Assembly: GCF_007744675.1 (NCBI RefSeq)
Contig: NZ_CP036269.1
Span: 6,951,917 to 7,015,916, forward strand
DNA from: Gimesia alba
Lineage (GTDB): Bacteria; Planctomycetota; Planctomycetia; Planctomycetales; Planctomycetaceae
Reading direction: 5' to 3'
Length of the DNA stretch: 64,000 bases
In this document: piece after piece, positions 54,104 to 62,178 of the stretch
Position numbering within the stretch: position 1 is the stretch's first letter
How the letters are laid out: every line of letters begins with the position of its first letter
Notes under the pieces: generated by a model
The model's input: only the letters and a program-made list of their open reading frames with translations
Told to the model about the DNA's origin: nothing
Databases searched by the model: none
Position numbers and translations under genes: made by a program

Positions 54104-54129
54104 GCACAGCCCACAATTGTGAGCTGTGC
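54104..54129 (-). terminator. Palindromic hairpin between the ACP and fabZ genes
   Basis: GCACAGC (54104-54110) pairs with GCTGTGC (54123-54129), and the CACAATTGTG between them is itself palindromic, giving a nearly perfect 26-bp dyad. On the minus strand it is followed by ACCTTTTATT. It may partly terminate or process the transcript within the cluster, or serve as an operator. Confidence 0.5.
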
Positions 54130-54168
54130 CTGCATCTGATAGTCCTCTTAATTTACAACCGTTCCTGA

Positions 54169-54555
54169 TTAAGAAAGTCGTGCATCAAGGAAGTTGACCA
54201 GCATGTCGACAGTAAACAGATCCTGCATTTTTTCTACTTTAGGATCGTCCGCGAAAGAATCGATGTCCGCATGAGGCATCTTGGTGCGGAGTTCTGCAAT
54301 ACCAGCTTCGGTGAAGACACCGTCTTTGACAAAACCGGAATCAGAAGAAGCGATATTTTCGGGGAACAGTTCGCCACGTGGGATTTTGATATCGAAGGCT
54401 TTTTCCAAGCGGAAAGCGATATCAAGAAAGTCAATCGACTCGGCTCCGAGGTCACCCATCAGGGTGGCTTCAGGCACTACTTCGTCGTCATCCAGTCCGA
54501 GAGCGTCCACCAGTGTTTCACGAACGGAATCGAAGATTTCATCTCTAGTTGGCAT
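54169..54555 (-). CDS. Acyl carrier protein, long form
   Basis: A 128-residue acyl carrier protein. The phosphopantetheine-bearing Ser is S40 in 'LMGDLGAESIDFLDIAFRLE', where the usual DSL is changed to ESI. Beyond the normal ACP length (about 80) there is an insert between helices II and III (about 58-105, 'FPENIASSDSGFVKDGVFTEAGI'). An AAGGAG ribosome-binding site lies about ten bases upstream. It carries the growing chain for the enzymes encoded around it and is more like carriers of specialised lipid or polyketide-type sets than AcpP. Confidence 0.85.
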   Translation of the reverse strand: MPTRDEIFDSVRETLVDALGLDDDEVVPEATLMGDLGAESIDFLDIAFRLEKAFDIKIPRGELFPENIASSDSGFVKDGVFTEAGIAELRTKMPHADIDSFADDPKVEKMQDLFTVDMLVNFLDARLS

Positions 54556-54751
54556 CTGTAATTACTCCTTGGTTCGACCTGATGGTCGATTAGTCTCGCC
54601 GACCCAGCCTGATTTAAAAAACTATTCGGCGAGAAGAATAGCTTCGACAGTTCTCGTTACCAATATGTTGAATTGACCCAATTCGAAAGATACTGATAAC
54701 CCAAAATAGTTCTCCCGAAAACAGCGACGAGCCGTCTCGGAATGGCGTAAA

Positions 54752-55504
54752 TTAAATTCCACCCAACGTTAATCCGCCGTCTACAGCCAGTGTTTGGCCG
54801 GTAACGTAGGATGCGTCTTCACACGCGAAAAACAGGACCGCATTGGCAATGTCTTCCGGAAGACCCAGACGACGGGTGGGAATATGCTTCTTGATTTGAT
54901 CGCCGGCTGCATTTCGCACATCGACGGTCATGTCTGTTTCAATAAAACCGGGAGCGACCGCGTTGACCGTAATTCCCCGTTTCGCAAGTTCGGTCGCCAG
55001 GCAGCGGGTGAATCCAATGATTCCCCCTTTACTGGCAGCATAGTTGGATTGTCCGGAGTTACCAAAGTGAGCGGCCACACTGGACATGTTAATAATGCGT
55101 CCGTATCGCTTGGACATCATGGGGCGAGTGACGGCCTGACAGAAATTGAAGACGCTGGTCAGGTTCGTATCAATGACGGCTTGCCAGTCTTCTGCTGACA
55201 TGGTTGCCAGAAGCCCATCCCGGATGATGCCGGCATTATTGATCAGAATGTCGATCTTTTCCCATTTCTCAATGACCTGTTCTACAACCGCGTCTGCCTC
55301 TGCTTTATTGGCAACGTCGGCTTGAATAGCCAGTGCTTCACAGTTTTGATCAGCCAGTTCTTTCACAATTTGTTCTGCAGCTTCCGCACTGGAACGGTAC
55401 ACAAAGGCAACCTTTGCCCCTTCACGGGCCAGGGCTTCTACGACGGCTTTTCCAATACCGCGACTGCCTCCGGTTACCAACGCTACTCTTCCTTCCAGTT
55501 TCAT
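54752..55504 (-). CDS. fabG: 3-oxoacyl-ACP reductase (FabG)
   Basis: A 250-residue short-chain dehydrogenase. Start ATG 55504 is chosen since FabG proteins begin just before 'LEGRVALVTGG'; a TTG 12 bases upstream is possible. It has the cofactor motif TGGSRGIG (11-18), 'NNAG' (89-92), N114, catalytic S141/S142, Y155 and K159 ('YAASK'), and the C-terminal 'TGQTLAVDGG'. It reduces 3-oxoacyl-ACP with NADPH in the cytoplasm. It sits between the second FabZ paralogue and the ACP gene. Confidence 0.92.
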   Translation of the reverse strand: MKLEGRVALVTGGSRGIGKAVVEALAREGAKVAFVYRSSAEAAEQIVKELADQNCEALAIQADVANKAEADAVVEQVIEKWEKIDILINNAGIIRDGLLATMSAEDWQAVIDTNLTSVFNFCQAVTRPMMSKRYGRIINMSSVAAHFGNSGQSNYAASKGGIIGFTRCLATELAKRGITVNAVAPGFIETDMTVDVRNAAGDQIKKHIPTRRLGLPEDIANAVLFFACEDASYVTGQTLAVDGGLTLGGI

Positions 55505-55589
55505 TCCGTAATCCAATCTAACTAAATCTAGTTATTTAAAATTCTCAAGTTTACTTTGACAGATACAGACCGTACTGACAAACCCGATT

Positions 55590-56078
55590 TCAGGATGCGG
55601 TTTGCCGGTTGGGGTTCCAAAGCTGGCCAAACTGTGCCTGTAGATCTTTGATCCGATCTGCATCATTCTCTGCCATCGAAGGGGTTTTGTCCCGCAGATT
55701 AAATTGCTCCAGAACAATACGACCACTGACGGCGGTTTCCCCTTCGACTTCGCTGGTCGCTTTCAAGGTACACAGATTCTCTTCCCACTTTTGTATGCTC
55801 AGTGAGACTTTCAACTGCTTGCCCGGGGTAACAAAACTGTTAAAGCGGATGGCTTTCGTTTGTTTCAGCAGGATCGTGCTGTATTCAAAATCGTTTGTAT
55901 AACGCATCAACCAGGCACCAGCCTGTACGATCGATTCGACCATCATCACCCCCGGCATCACGGCGAAACCAGGAAAATGGTCCTGCAGGTATTCTTCTGC
56001 CAGAGAAAGGTTTTTGACAGCCGTAATCGACTTGCCTTTCTCCAGTGTTAATATTTGATCGACGAGCGAAAATCGCAT
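55590..56078 (-). CDS. fabZ: FabZ-like 3-hydroxyacyl-ACP dehydratase, copy 2
   Basis: A 162-residue paralogue of the product of 53516-54004, with the same length and motif 'LQDHFPGFAVMPGVMMVESIVQ' (31-52; H34, E48). The middle, 'TKAIRFNSFVTPGKQLKV', is the second strand pair of the hotdog fold. It is the first gene of the cluster. Two dehydratases of equal length may form a heterodimer or act at different steps. Confidence 0.85.
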   Translation of the reverse strand: MRFSLVDQILTLEKGKSITAVKNLSLAEEYLQDHFPGFAVMPGVMMVESIVQAGAWLMRYTNDFEYSTILLKQTKAIRFNSFVTPGKQLKVSLSIQKWEENLCTLKATSEVEGETAVSGRIVLEQFNLRDKTPSMAENDADRIKDLQAQFGQLWNPNRQTAS

Positions 56079-56620
56079 GCCAGTATTATCTCGCTACATG
56101 TCAGGGAAGGGTTAAATCAGGTAAACCGAGGGCAGAGGCTTGTCTGCCGCAGGACGCACGAATTTTTGAGTGATTGTCAAACCGGTTTAAATATAGAAAC
56201 CCCTATCGATGATCGAACCGACAAAACTTCATTCGATTCTTATGAGTCATTGGAAACGTGGCAGTATAATTTCCTGATACCTGTTTCTCAAGCTAGTTGC
56301 CGACCTGACAATCGCGAAATCACACGAATTTTCGACGTTTTACGCACTTATGCAGTAAGCCATTACTATAATAGGGGTTATGCCACCTGACCCTAGCTCA
56401 GATTTCTTGGTGTTAAAGGCGAGACACCCCTCATCGGTTGAACGAGCGTAAATTTTGGTATTTTCGAGGATTTATACTGCTTGTTTCAAAATAAGGACGC
56501 TCCCTTTTTGACCCTATCTCATTTGTAACCTAGGTTTAAACAGGTCAATTCCGCAGTCCCTCGTCATTGGGTCTGTTCTTGTGGACAGATATTGTCTCAT
56601 TTTTGCCAGGTTAATACGCA
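56079..56620. other. Divergent intergenic region with a 13-base direct repeat
   Basis: No credible gene lies here. A consensus -10 (TATAAT, 56367-56372) lies on the + strand without a clear -35 box. TGACCCTAGCTCA (56388-56400) and TGACCCTATCTCA (56509-56521) are a direct repeat with one mismatch, 121 bases apart, upstream of the PilZ gene; they could be operator sites. The region should also hold the promoter of the fatty-acid cluster on the minus strand. Confidence 0.4.
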
Positions 56621-57238
56621 ATGAATATATTAATGGATGTGGAGCCACAGGTTACTCCTACTGAAAGTGCTGTTAAAACGGAAAAGCCCGTTTCCCCTGC
56701 CAGTGATCAGGCAACCCAGCCGATCTCTTTTCACCGATGCCTGGGCAGTGCCAAACGGCCATTAAAAGTTCGTTCGCGTAATTCTGGGTATTCCTGGAAC
56801 AGCATTCTGACGAAAGTCCGCGCGAATTCTCCCGTGAAAACCGACTCTCCAGCTCCGGTACCACTGAAAGAAAACAAATCATTCGAACGCCGCGAGTTTC
56901 CGCGACATACCAGTGAAGCCATTGTCCTGGCATTCAGTAAAGATGAGCAAGGGATCTCGGAAGCAGGAGACCATCCGGGCGCGAAGGGCTATGCCATCAA
57001 TGTCAGCCAGAATGGGCTTTCATTCGCCTCTCGATCTGAGTTTGCATTGCGGGATGAACTGCAACTGCATGTCGAAGATCAGCGCGTGAAGTTTGCATTA
57101 GACGTCACCGCTTCGGTAGTACGTGCGACACCCCTTGACGAGGAATTCTGGCGCATCGACTGCAAGCTGATCGCCCCGCTAAGCGATGAGCAGGTTGCAT
57201 TGTTGAAAGAACACGTTCCATCCTGCTACGCCGGTTAA
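56621..57238 (+). CDS. PilZ-domain protein, probable c-di-GMP receptor
   Basis: A 205-residue protein. The first 85 residues are low-complexity and unrecognised. The C-terminal part is a PilZ domain with the two c-di-GMP-binding motifs: R90-R91-E-F-P-R95 (RxxxR type) and N127-V-S-Q-N-G132 (D/N-x-S-x-x-G). Domain length and order match known receptors. The output is unknown; it could bind a partner and so control envelope or motility functions. Its 3' end converges with the dehydrogenase gene, 22 bases apart. Confidence 0.85.
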   Translation: MNILMDVEPQVTPTESAVKTEKPVSPASDQATQPISFHRCLGSAKRPLKVRSRNSGYSWNSILTKVRANSPVKTDSPAPVPLKENKSFERREFPRHTSEAIVLAFSKDEQGISEAGDHPGAKGYAINVSQNGLSFASRSEFALRDELQLHVEDQRVKFALDVTASVVRATPLDEEFWRIDCKLIAPLSDEQVALLKEHVPSCYAG

Positions 57239-57260
57239 GCTTAAAAACAGCTGGCAAAGA

Positions 57261-58055
57261 CTACATTCCCTGTGGTGGAACACCCAGTGATTTTCCGCCA
57301 TCGATGCGGAGCGCCGTCCCGCTTACCATTAAAGCATCCTTACTAGCCAGGTAGCAGATGGCAGAAGCGACTTCTTGTGGCCTGATCATTCTTTTGTTGG
57401 CCGCAGCGATGGGGCTGGCACGAATCATTGATTGCGTTAGCCCTTCCGGGTCGGCTGCATTGGCGATGTCGACATTCATCATACCGGTTTCGCCTACCGG
57501 ACCCGGACAGACACAATTGATCCGGATATTGTCTTTCCCATGGCAGAGCCCCAGACTTTCGGTCAGTGCGACAACAGCATGTTTGCTGATAGAGTAAACA
57601 GGATCGTGTGCACGAGGAAGCAGCCCGGCATTGCTGGCGGTATTGACAATGGTACCGCCGCCGGTCGCCAGCATGTATTTGATCGCATGCTTACAGCCTA
57701 GAAAGGTGCCTTTGAGATTGGTATCGATGCAGGCATCCCACTCGGCTTCGGTAACCTGATGAATTTGTTTGACCAAACCAATACCAGCATTGTTGACCAG
57801 AATGTCGATCCGGCCATATTGATTGACTGCCTGTTCGATCAAAGACTGAACCTGGGATTCCTGCCGGACGTCACAGATCACTTCCGTGATTCCCAAGCGG
57901 GTAAATGTTTCCCGGTTCTCTTCAAGGTGATGGACATCGCCGGCAAAAACATGAGCTCCGGCTTCGGCCATCATGATCGCGGTGGCACGTCCGATCCCGT
58001 TACCGGCACCGGTAATGATGGCGACCTGATCTTGGAAATGATATTGGTTTTTCAT
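57261..58055 (-). CDS. Short-chain dehydrogenase/reductase
   Basis: A 264-residue SDR oxidoreductase. ATG at 58055 is chosen because family members start a few residues before the cofactor motif; the longer frame to 58160 is not typical. Motifs are TGAGNGIG (15-22), 'NNAG' (88-91), N113, S141, Y154 and K158 ('YSISK'), and 'CPGPVGETGM'. The Asp40 after the second strand favours NAD(H). The substrate is unknown. It is not part of the fatty-acid cluster, from which the PilZ gene separates it. Confidence 0.87.
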   Translation of the reverse strand: MKNQYHFQDQVAIITGAGNGIGRATAIMMAEAGAHVFAGDVHHLEENRETFTRLGITEVICDVRQESQVQSLIEQAVNQYGRIDILVNNAGIGLVKQIHQVTEAEWDACIDTNLKGTFLGCKHAIKYMLATGGGTIVNTASNAGLLPRAHDPVYSISKHAVVALTESLGLCHGKDNIRINCVCPGPVGETGMMNVDIANAADPEGLTQSMIRASPIAAANKRMIRPQEVASAICYLASKDALMVSGTALRIDGGKSLGVPPQGM

Positions 58056-58470
58056 GGCTCTTTTTCTGGACACAAAAGGGTGATTTATACTCGTATGTAT
58101 ACCATTTTTAGCTTCCCAGTGGTATTTGAGGGGCGTCAGCGAAGCCTGCGACCGTTTCACAAAGCGATCAACTTCTCGTAAGCCTCAACTATACAATACC
58201 TTACGCGACTATTCCTGACGACACTGTTATAGGAGTTACATCCGATTTGCTTGATATTTAGATTGGATTTTATGCAAAATTGAGTACTCTTTCAGGAACC
58301 AATTCGTATAAAATATTGATATTATTTAGAGTCACTTCGAATGTTTTGGTCTTCCAGGAAGTTAATACAGTAGCGAGGCAATCTTCTTTTCGCAATTTGT
58401 CTCAATGAGAGTTGCCGATAGAGAATATTGCAGGGCGTTCATCCTGTCATTTTTGAATACAGTGGAGAAC
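58056..58470. other. Divergent A/T-rich intergenic region
   Basis: No gene is seen. The stretch 58240-58340 is markedly A/T-rich and is the likely promoter region for the DUF1549 gene, with GGAG (58463-58466) as its ribosome-binding site. I find no clear inverted repeats. Confidence 0.35.
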
Positions 58471-60123
58471 ATGAAAATGCGTCGTTTTTCTAAACAACTT
58501 TGTGTTGTTTTTACATTTGTGATCTGTGCCGGTTCCCTGGTGTCCTTCGTAGATGCCGCGCCTCCGGAAAGCAGGGCGAAGGCATTTTCTACGGGTGCAT
58601 TTGATCCTTTCATTGACTACATCAACGGACGTGTTCGCCAGGGGTGGGAAGACAATGAAGTGGAGCCCTCTCCCGTCGCTTCTGATGAAGAATGGTTACG
58701 TCGCGTCCATCTGGACCTCATTGGTCAAATCCCTTCCGCAGAAACAGTCGAAAAATTTGTCAAAGATCGTGATCCTGCCAAGCGATCTAAGATCATCGAT
58801 AAACTGCTGGATGACCCCGCTTATGTGCAGAACTTTACAAACGTGTGGACGAATTTGCTTATTGGTCGCCGTACTCCTCGACGAGTAAGCCGCAACGGGA
58901 TGCAGAAGTTTCTGCGGGAAGTCTTTGCAAAAAATCGTCCCTGGGATGAGGTTGTCCAGGACCTTGTGACTGCGGAAGGGCATTTTGAAGAGAATGGTGC
59001 CGTCAATTACCTGCTGGCACAAATGCAGAACAATGATGAAGCGGTTCAGGTAACAGCCGCAACCACACGTCTGTTTCTGGGTATCCAGGTGCAATGCACG
59101 CAGTGTCACAATCACCCGTTTAATGACTGGAAACAGAACCAGTTCTGGGAATACAACAGTTTCTTCCGCCAGATGCGACGTATCAACCATCGTAAGACTG
59201 ATCCCAAGACAGGGCGTCAGGTCGACGACTATTCTGAAGTCGTCGCGACTGGATTCAACGGCCCCGTCTATTATGAAAAACGTTCCGGACTGATGCAGGT
59301 TGCTTATCCGATTTTCGATGATGTGAAAGTCGACCCAACAAGCGGCGTCGAACGTCGTAAAGAATTTTCCAAATTAATTGTCAAAGGTGAAAAACCGCTG
59401 ATTGCGACCGCAATTGTAAACCGGATGTGGGGCTATTTCATGGGCTATGGGTTTACCCGTCCCGTGGATGATATGGGGCCGCATAACCCCGCCTCTCACC
59501 CGGAACTACTGAATAAGATGGCCGAAGAGTTGGTCAAGAAAGATTACGATCTGAAACAACTGGCACGTTGGATCTGTAATAGTGAAGCATACAACTTGAC
59601 CAGTCAGTTTGGTCGCAACAATGAAATGGACAGTCCAGAGCGAGGAGAAACCCCTCTCTTCTCGCATATGTATGTCAAGAACATGACAGCCGAGCAGCTC
59701 TACGATTCTTTAATCGTCGCGACGGGTGCTCATAAGTCCGGACAATCCAACTGGGAACGGGCTGAAGCACAACGTCGTCGATGGATGGGTCAATTCATGG
59801 TCGCATTCGATAATGATTCCGGCGATGACTCCACCACGTTTAACGGCACGATTCCACAGGCACTGATGATGATGAATGGCGAATTGACTAAAAACGCCAT
59901 TAGCGCAGATCGCGGAAGTTATCTGAATCAACTGCTACTGGAAAAAGGAAACGACCAGGCAAAAATTCGCAAAATGTTTTTGTCCACTTTGAGTCGTTAT
60001 CCTGATCGTCGTGAATTGCTGAGTGCTCAGAAATTGATTGGCGGTTCGCGGGACAAATTAGCCGCGTACCAGGACCTCTACTGGGCCTTATTGAACTCCA
60101 ATGAGTTTGTCTTCAACCATTAA
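58471..60123 (+). CDS. Secreted DUF1549-DUF1553 protein
   Basis: A 550-residue protein; ATG 58471 with GGAG five bases upstream and a signal peptide right after it (cut near VDA-AP, about residue 29). Unlike the protein at 17759 it has no PSCyt1 domain. DUF1549 starts at about residue 43 ('DPFIDYINGRVRQGW', 'SDEEWLRRVHLDLIGQIPS') and contains a CxxCH at C209-T-Q-C212-H213 within 'QCTQCHNHPFNDW'. DUF1553 follows ('NRMWGYFMGYGFTRPVDDMGPHNPASHPELL', 'MTAEQLYDSLIVATG'). It is followed 75 bases later by a DUF1501 gene. It is clearly paralogous to the ectodomain encoded from 62171. Confidence 0.87.
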   Translation: MKMRRFSKQLCVVFTFVICAGSLVSFVDAAPPESRAKAFSTGAFDPFIDYINGRVRQGWEDNEVEPSPVASDEEWLRRVHLDLIGQIPSAETVEKFVKDRDPAKRSKIIDKLLDDPAYVQNFTNVWTNLLIGRRTPRRVSRNGMQKFLREVFAKNRPWDEVVQDLVTAEGHFEENGAVNYLLAQMQNNDEAVQVTAATTRLFLGIQVQCTQCHNHPFNDWKQNQFWEYNSFFRQMRRINHRKTDPKTGRQVDDYSEVVATGFNGPVYYEKRSGLMQVAYPIFDDVKVDPTSGVERRKEFSKLIVKGEKPLIATAIVNRMWGYFMGYGFTRPVDDMGPHNPASHPELLNKMAEELVKKDYDLKQLARWICNSEAYNLTSQFGRNNEMDSPERGETPLFSHMYVKNMTAEQLYDSLIVATGAHKSGQSNWERAEAQRRRWMGQFMVAFDNDSGDDSTTFNGTIPQALMMMNGELTKNAISADRGSYLNQLLLEKGNDQAKIRKMFLSTLSRYPDRRELLSAQKLIGGSRDKLAAYQDLYWALLNSNEFVFNH

Positions 60124-60198
60124 ATTGAAACAACGTATCGCATCGCGATCTTTTACAAACAATTTTTATCACTATAGAACCAAAAAAGGGCATTCGTT

Positions 60199-61470
60199 AT
60201 GACTATTCTCAATCCTTACGGAATGACGCGTCGGCACTTTATGAAGCATGTCGCAGGAGCAGCGACAGCGATTCCTACGATGCACTTTCTGTCTCACCTG
60301 GAAGCGAATGCCAATCAGGTCAAGAAACAGCAAAAAGCCTGTATTCTGATCTGGATGGCCGGTGGCCCGCCTACAATTGATATCTGGGACCTCAAGCCTG
60401 GTTCAAAGAATGGTGGTGAGTTCAAGCCGATCAGCACCAAAGGGGATATGCAGATTTCTGAGCATATGCCTAAGACAGCACAGGTCATGGATAACCTCTC
60501 GTTGATTCGCTCAATGAGCACGCGCGAAGCCGACCATGCTCGTGGGACATACTACATGCATTCTGCATATGTACCAAACCCCACCGTGGTTCACCCCACC
60601 TTTGGTTCGGTTGTTAGTTATGAGCTGGGTTCACGCCGTAAAGAACTGGAAATTCCATCCTTCATTTCCGTCGGCGGTAGCCGGGGCAGTGCCGGATTCC
60701 TGGGAATGTCTCATTCACCGTTTGTTGTTTCCAGCAATGGAACCATTCAAAACGCAGAAGTAAATATGGCAGAACAACAGCGGTTAGGCCAGCGTCTTGA
60801 CATGCTGCAGGTTCTGGAGTCTGGATTCATTAAGTCCAAACGAGGTGAATCTGCGAACTCGCATAAGGACATCTACAAGAAAGCCGTCAACCTGATGACT
60901 TCCAAGCAAATGGAAGCCTTCAAAGTGGATCAGGAATCTGAAGCTTTAAAAGAAGCTTATGGAACCGGCAACTTTGGTCAGGGATTACTGCTGGCACGGC
61001 GTCTGGTTGAAGTTGGTGTACCGTTCATCGAAGTTTCAGCTTCCGTCGGCAGCTGGGACTTGCACCAGGGTGTGTTTGATTCTTTGAAGAATCAGAACCT
61101 GCCTCAGTTGGATAAGGGTATCTCAGCTCTTGTCACAGACCTGAAGCAACGTGCGATGCTGGACGACGTGACCATCGTTTGTATGGGTGAGTTCGGCCGA
61201 ACTCCTCGTATTAACCAGAACGTCGGTCGCGATCACTGGGCCGCCAGCTGGACTGCCATGGTTGGTGGTGGCGGACTGAAAAACGGTCAGGCGATCGGCA
61301 AAACGGACAGCGATGGAATCGGCATCGAAGGCAAGAGCTATCTACCAGGCGATCTGTGGGCAACAGTCGCTCACTCGCTAGGCATTCCATTGGACATCGT
61401 ACACACATCTAAACGCGGTCGTCCCATGAAGCTGGCCAATGGCGGAACTCCGATCAAAGAATTGATTTGA
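60199..61470 (+). CDS. DUF1501 protein with twin-arginine signal
   Basis: A 423-residue DUF1501 protein. The twin arginine R11-R12 ('TRRHFMKH') is followed by a short hydrophobic run, so Tat export is likely. Motifs are '[18 protein letters not shown]', '[20 protein letters not shown]' and '[21 protein letters not shown]'. It pairs with the upstream DUF1549-DUF1553 gene and ends at a terminator, so the following sigma factor has its own transcript. Confidence 0.88.
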   Translation: MTILNPYGMTRRHFMKHVAGAATAIPTMHFLSHLEANANQVKKQQKACILIWMAGGPPTIDIWDLKPGSKNGGEFKPISTKGDMQISEHMPKTAQVMDNLSLIRSMSTREADHARGTYYMHSAYVPNPTVVHPTFGSVVSYELGSRRKELEIPSFISVGGSRGSAGFLGMSHSPFVVSSNGTIQNAEVNMAEQQRLGQRLDMLQVLESGFIKSKRGESANSHKDIYKKAVNLMTSKQMEAFKVDQESEALKEAYGTGNFGQGLLLARRLVEVGVPFIEVSASVGSWDLHQGVFDSLKNQNLPQLDKGISALVTDLKQRAMLDDVTIVCMGEFGRTPRINQNVGRDHWAASWTAMVGGGGLKNGQAIGKTDSDGIGIEGKSYLPGDLWATVAHSLGIPLDIVHTSKRGRPMKLANGGTPIKELI

Positions 61471-61512
61471 TTGACTGAGTCTGAACTTCAGCCAGTGAGT
61501 TTGACAAGCCAT

Positions 61513-61555
61513 AAAACAGCGGACGCTCGAAGAGGGTGCTTCCGCTGTTTTATTG
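61513..61555 (+). terminator. Rho-independent terminator after the DUF1501 gene
   Basis: AAAACAGCGGA (61513-61523) pairs perfectly with TCCGCTGTTTT (61541-61551) across a 17-base loop and continues into ATTG. It lies 43 bases after the stop codon. Confidence 0.75.
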
Positions 61556-61611
61556 TCGGCCAGGAAAGAAATTTCTGTAGATCAACATCGACGTAACGAA
61601 TTGGAATTACT

Positions 61612-62178
61612 TTGACAAGTTCGACCGATCAACCTGTTTTCCCGGATACAGAAACGGACGAGGGGCGTGAATTTATTGCGTTGTTTACCCAAAATCAGCG
61701 ACGCATTTATTTATATATCCTTTCGATGATTCCACACCCGCTGGAAGCAGAGGAGATTCTCCAAAATACGAACTTGATCATCTGGAAAAAAGCACAACAG
61801 TTTGAAGTAGGCACGAATTTTTTTGCCTGGGCCTGCCAGATTGCCCATTACGAAATTTTGAAATTCCGCAAGAAACGGGGACGCGACAAGCATCAATTCA
61901 GCGACGAGTTTGTCTCTCAGGTCGCGGACGCCGTGCAAGAGAGTCAGGATATTTTTGAGCTGCGTCGCAATGCCTTAACTTTTTGCCTGAGTAAATTACG
62001 CAAGAAAGATCGAGAACTGATTCAGAGACGATACCAGGGAAGTAACCAGGGGAAGGATCTGGCAGATGAATTAGGCCGCCCGGCAAATTCTGTTTATCAG
62101 TCGTTAGGGCGTGTCAGACGTACGCTATTTGAATGTATTAACCGCTATATTGCAGCAGAGTCTTATAGTCATGAGTAA
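61612..62178 (+). CDS. ECF sigma factor, Rhodopirellula/Verrucomicrobium type
   Basis: A 188-residue sigma factor. The only plausible start is TTG 61612, with a weak upstream GGA. Region 2 holds 'FIALFTQNQRRIYLYILSMIPHPLEAEEILQNTNLIIWKKAQQFEVGTNFFAWACQIAHYEILKFRKKR'-type sequence typical of this planctomycete group. Region 4 has 'LRKKDRELIQRRYQGSNQGKDLADELGRPANSVYQSLGRVR', including its helix-turn-helix. The stop overlaps the next gene by eight bases, where the anti-sigma-like protein begins, so the two are translationally coupled. Confidence 0.9.
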   Translation: MTSSTDQPVFPDTETDEGREFIALFTQNQRRIYLYILSMIPHPLEAEEILQNTNLIIWKKAQQFEVGTNFFAWACQIAHYEILKFRKKRGRDKHQFSDEFVSQVADAVQESQDIFELRRNALTFCLSKLRKKDRELIQRRYQGSNQGKDLADELGRPANSVYQSLGRVRRTLFECINRYIAAESYSHE

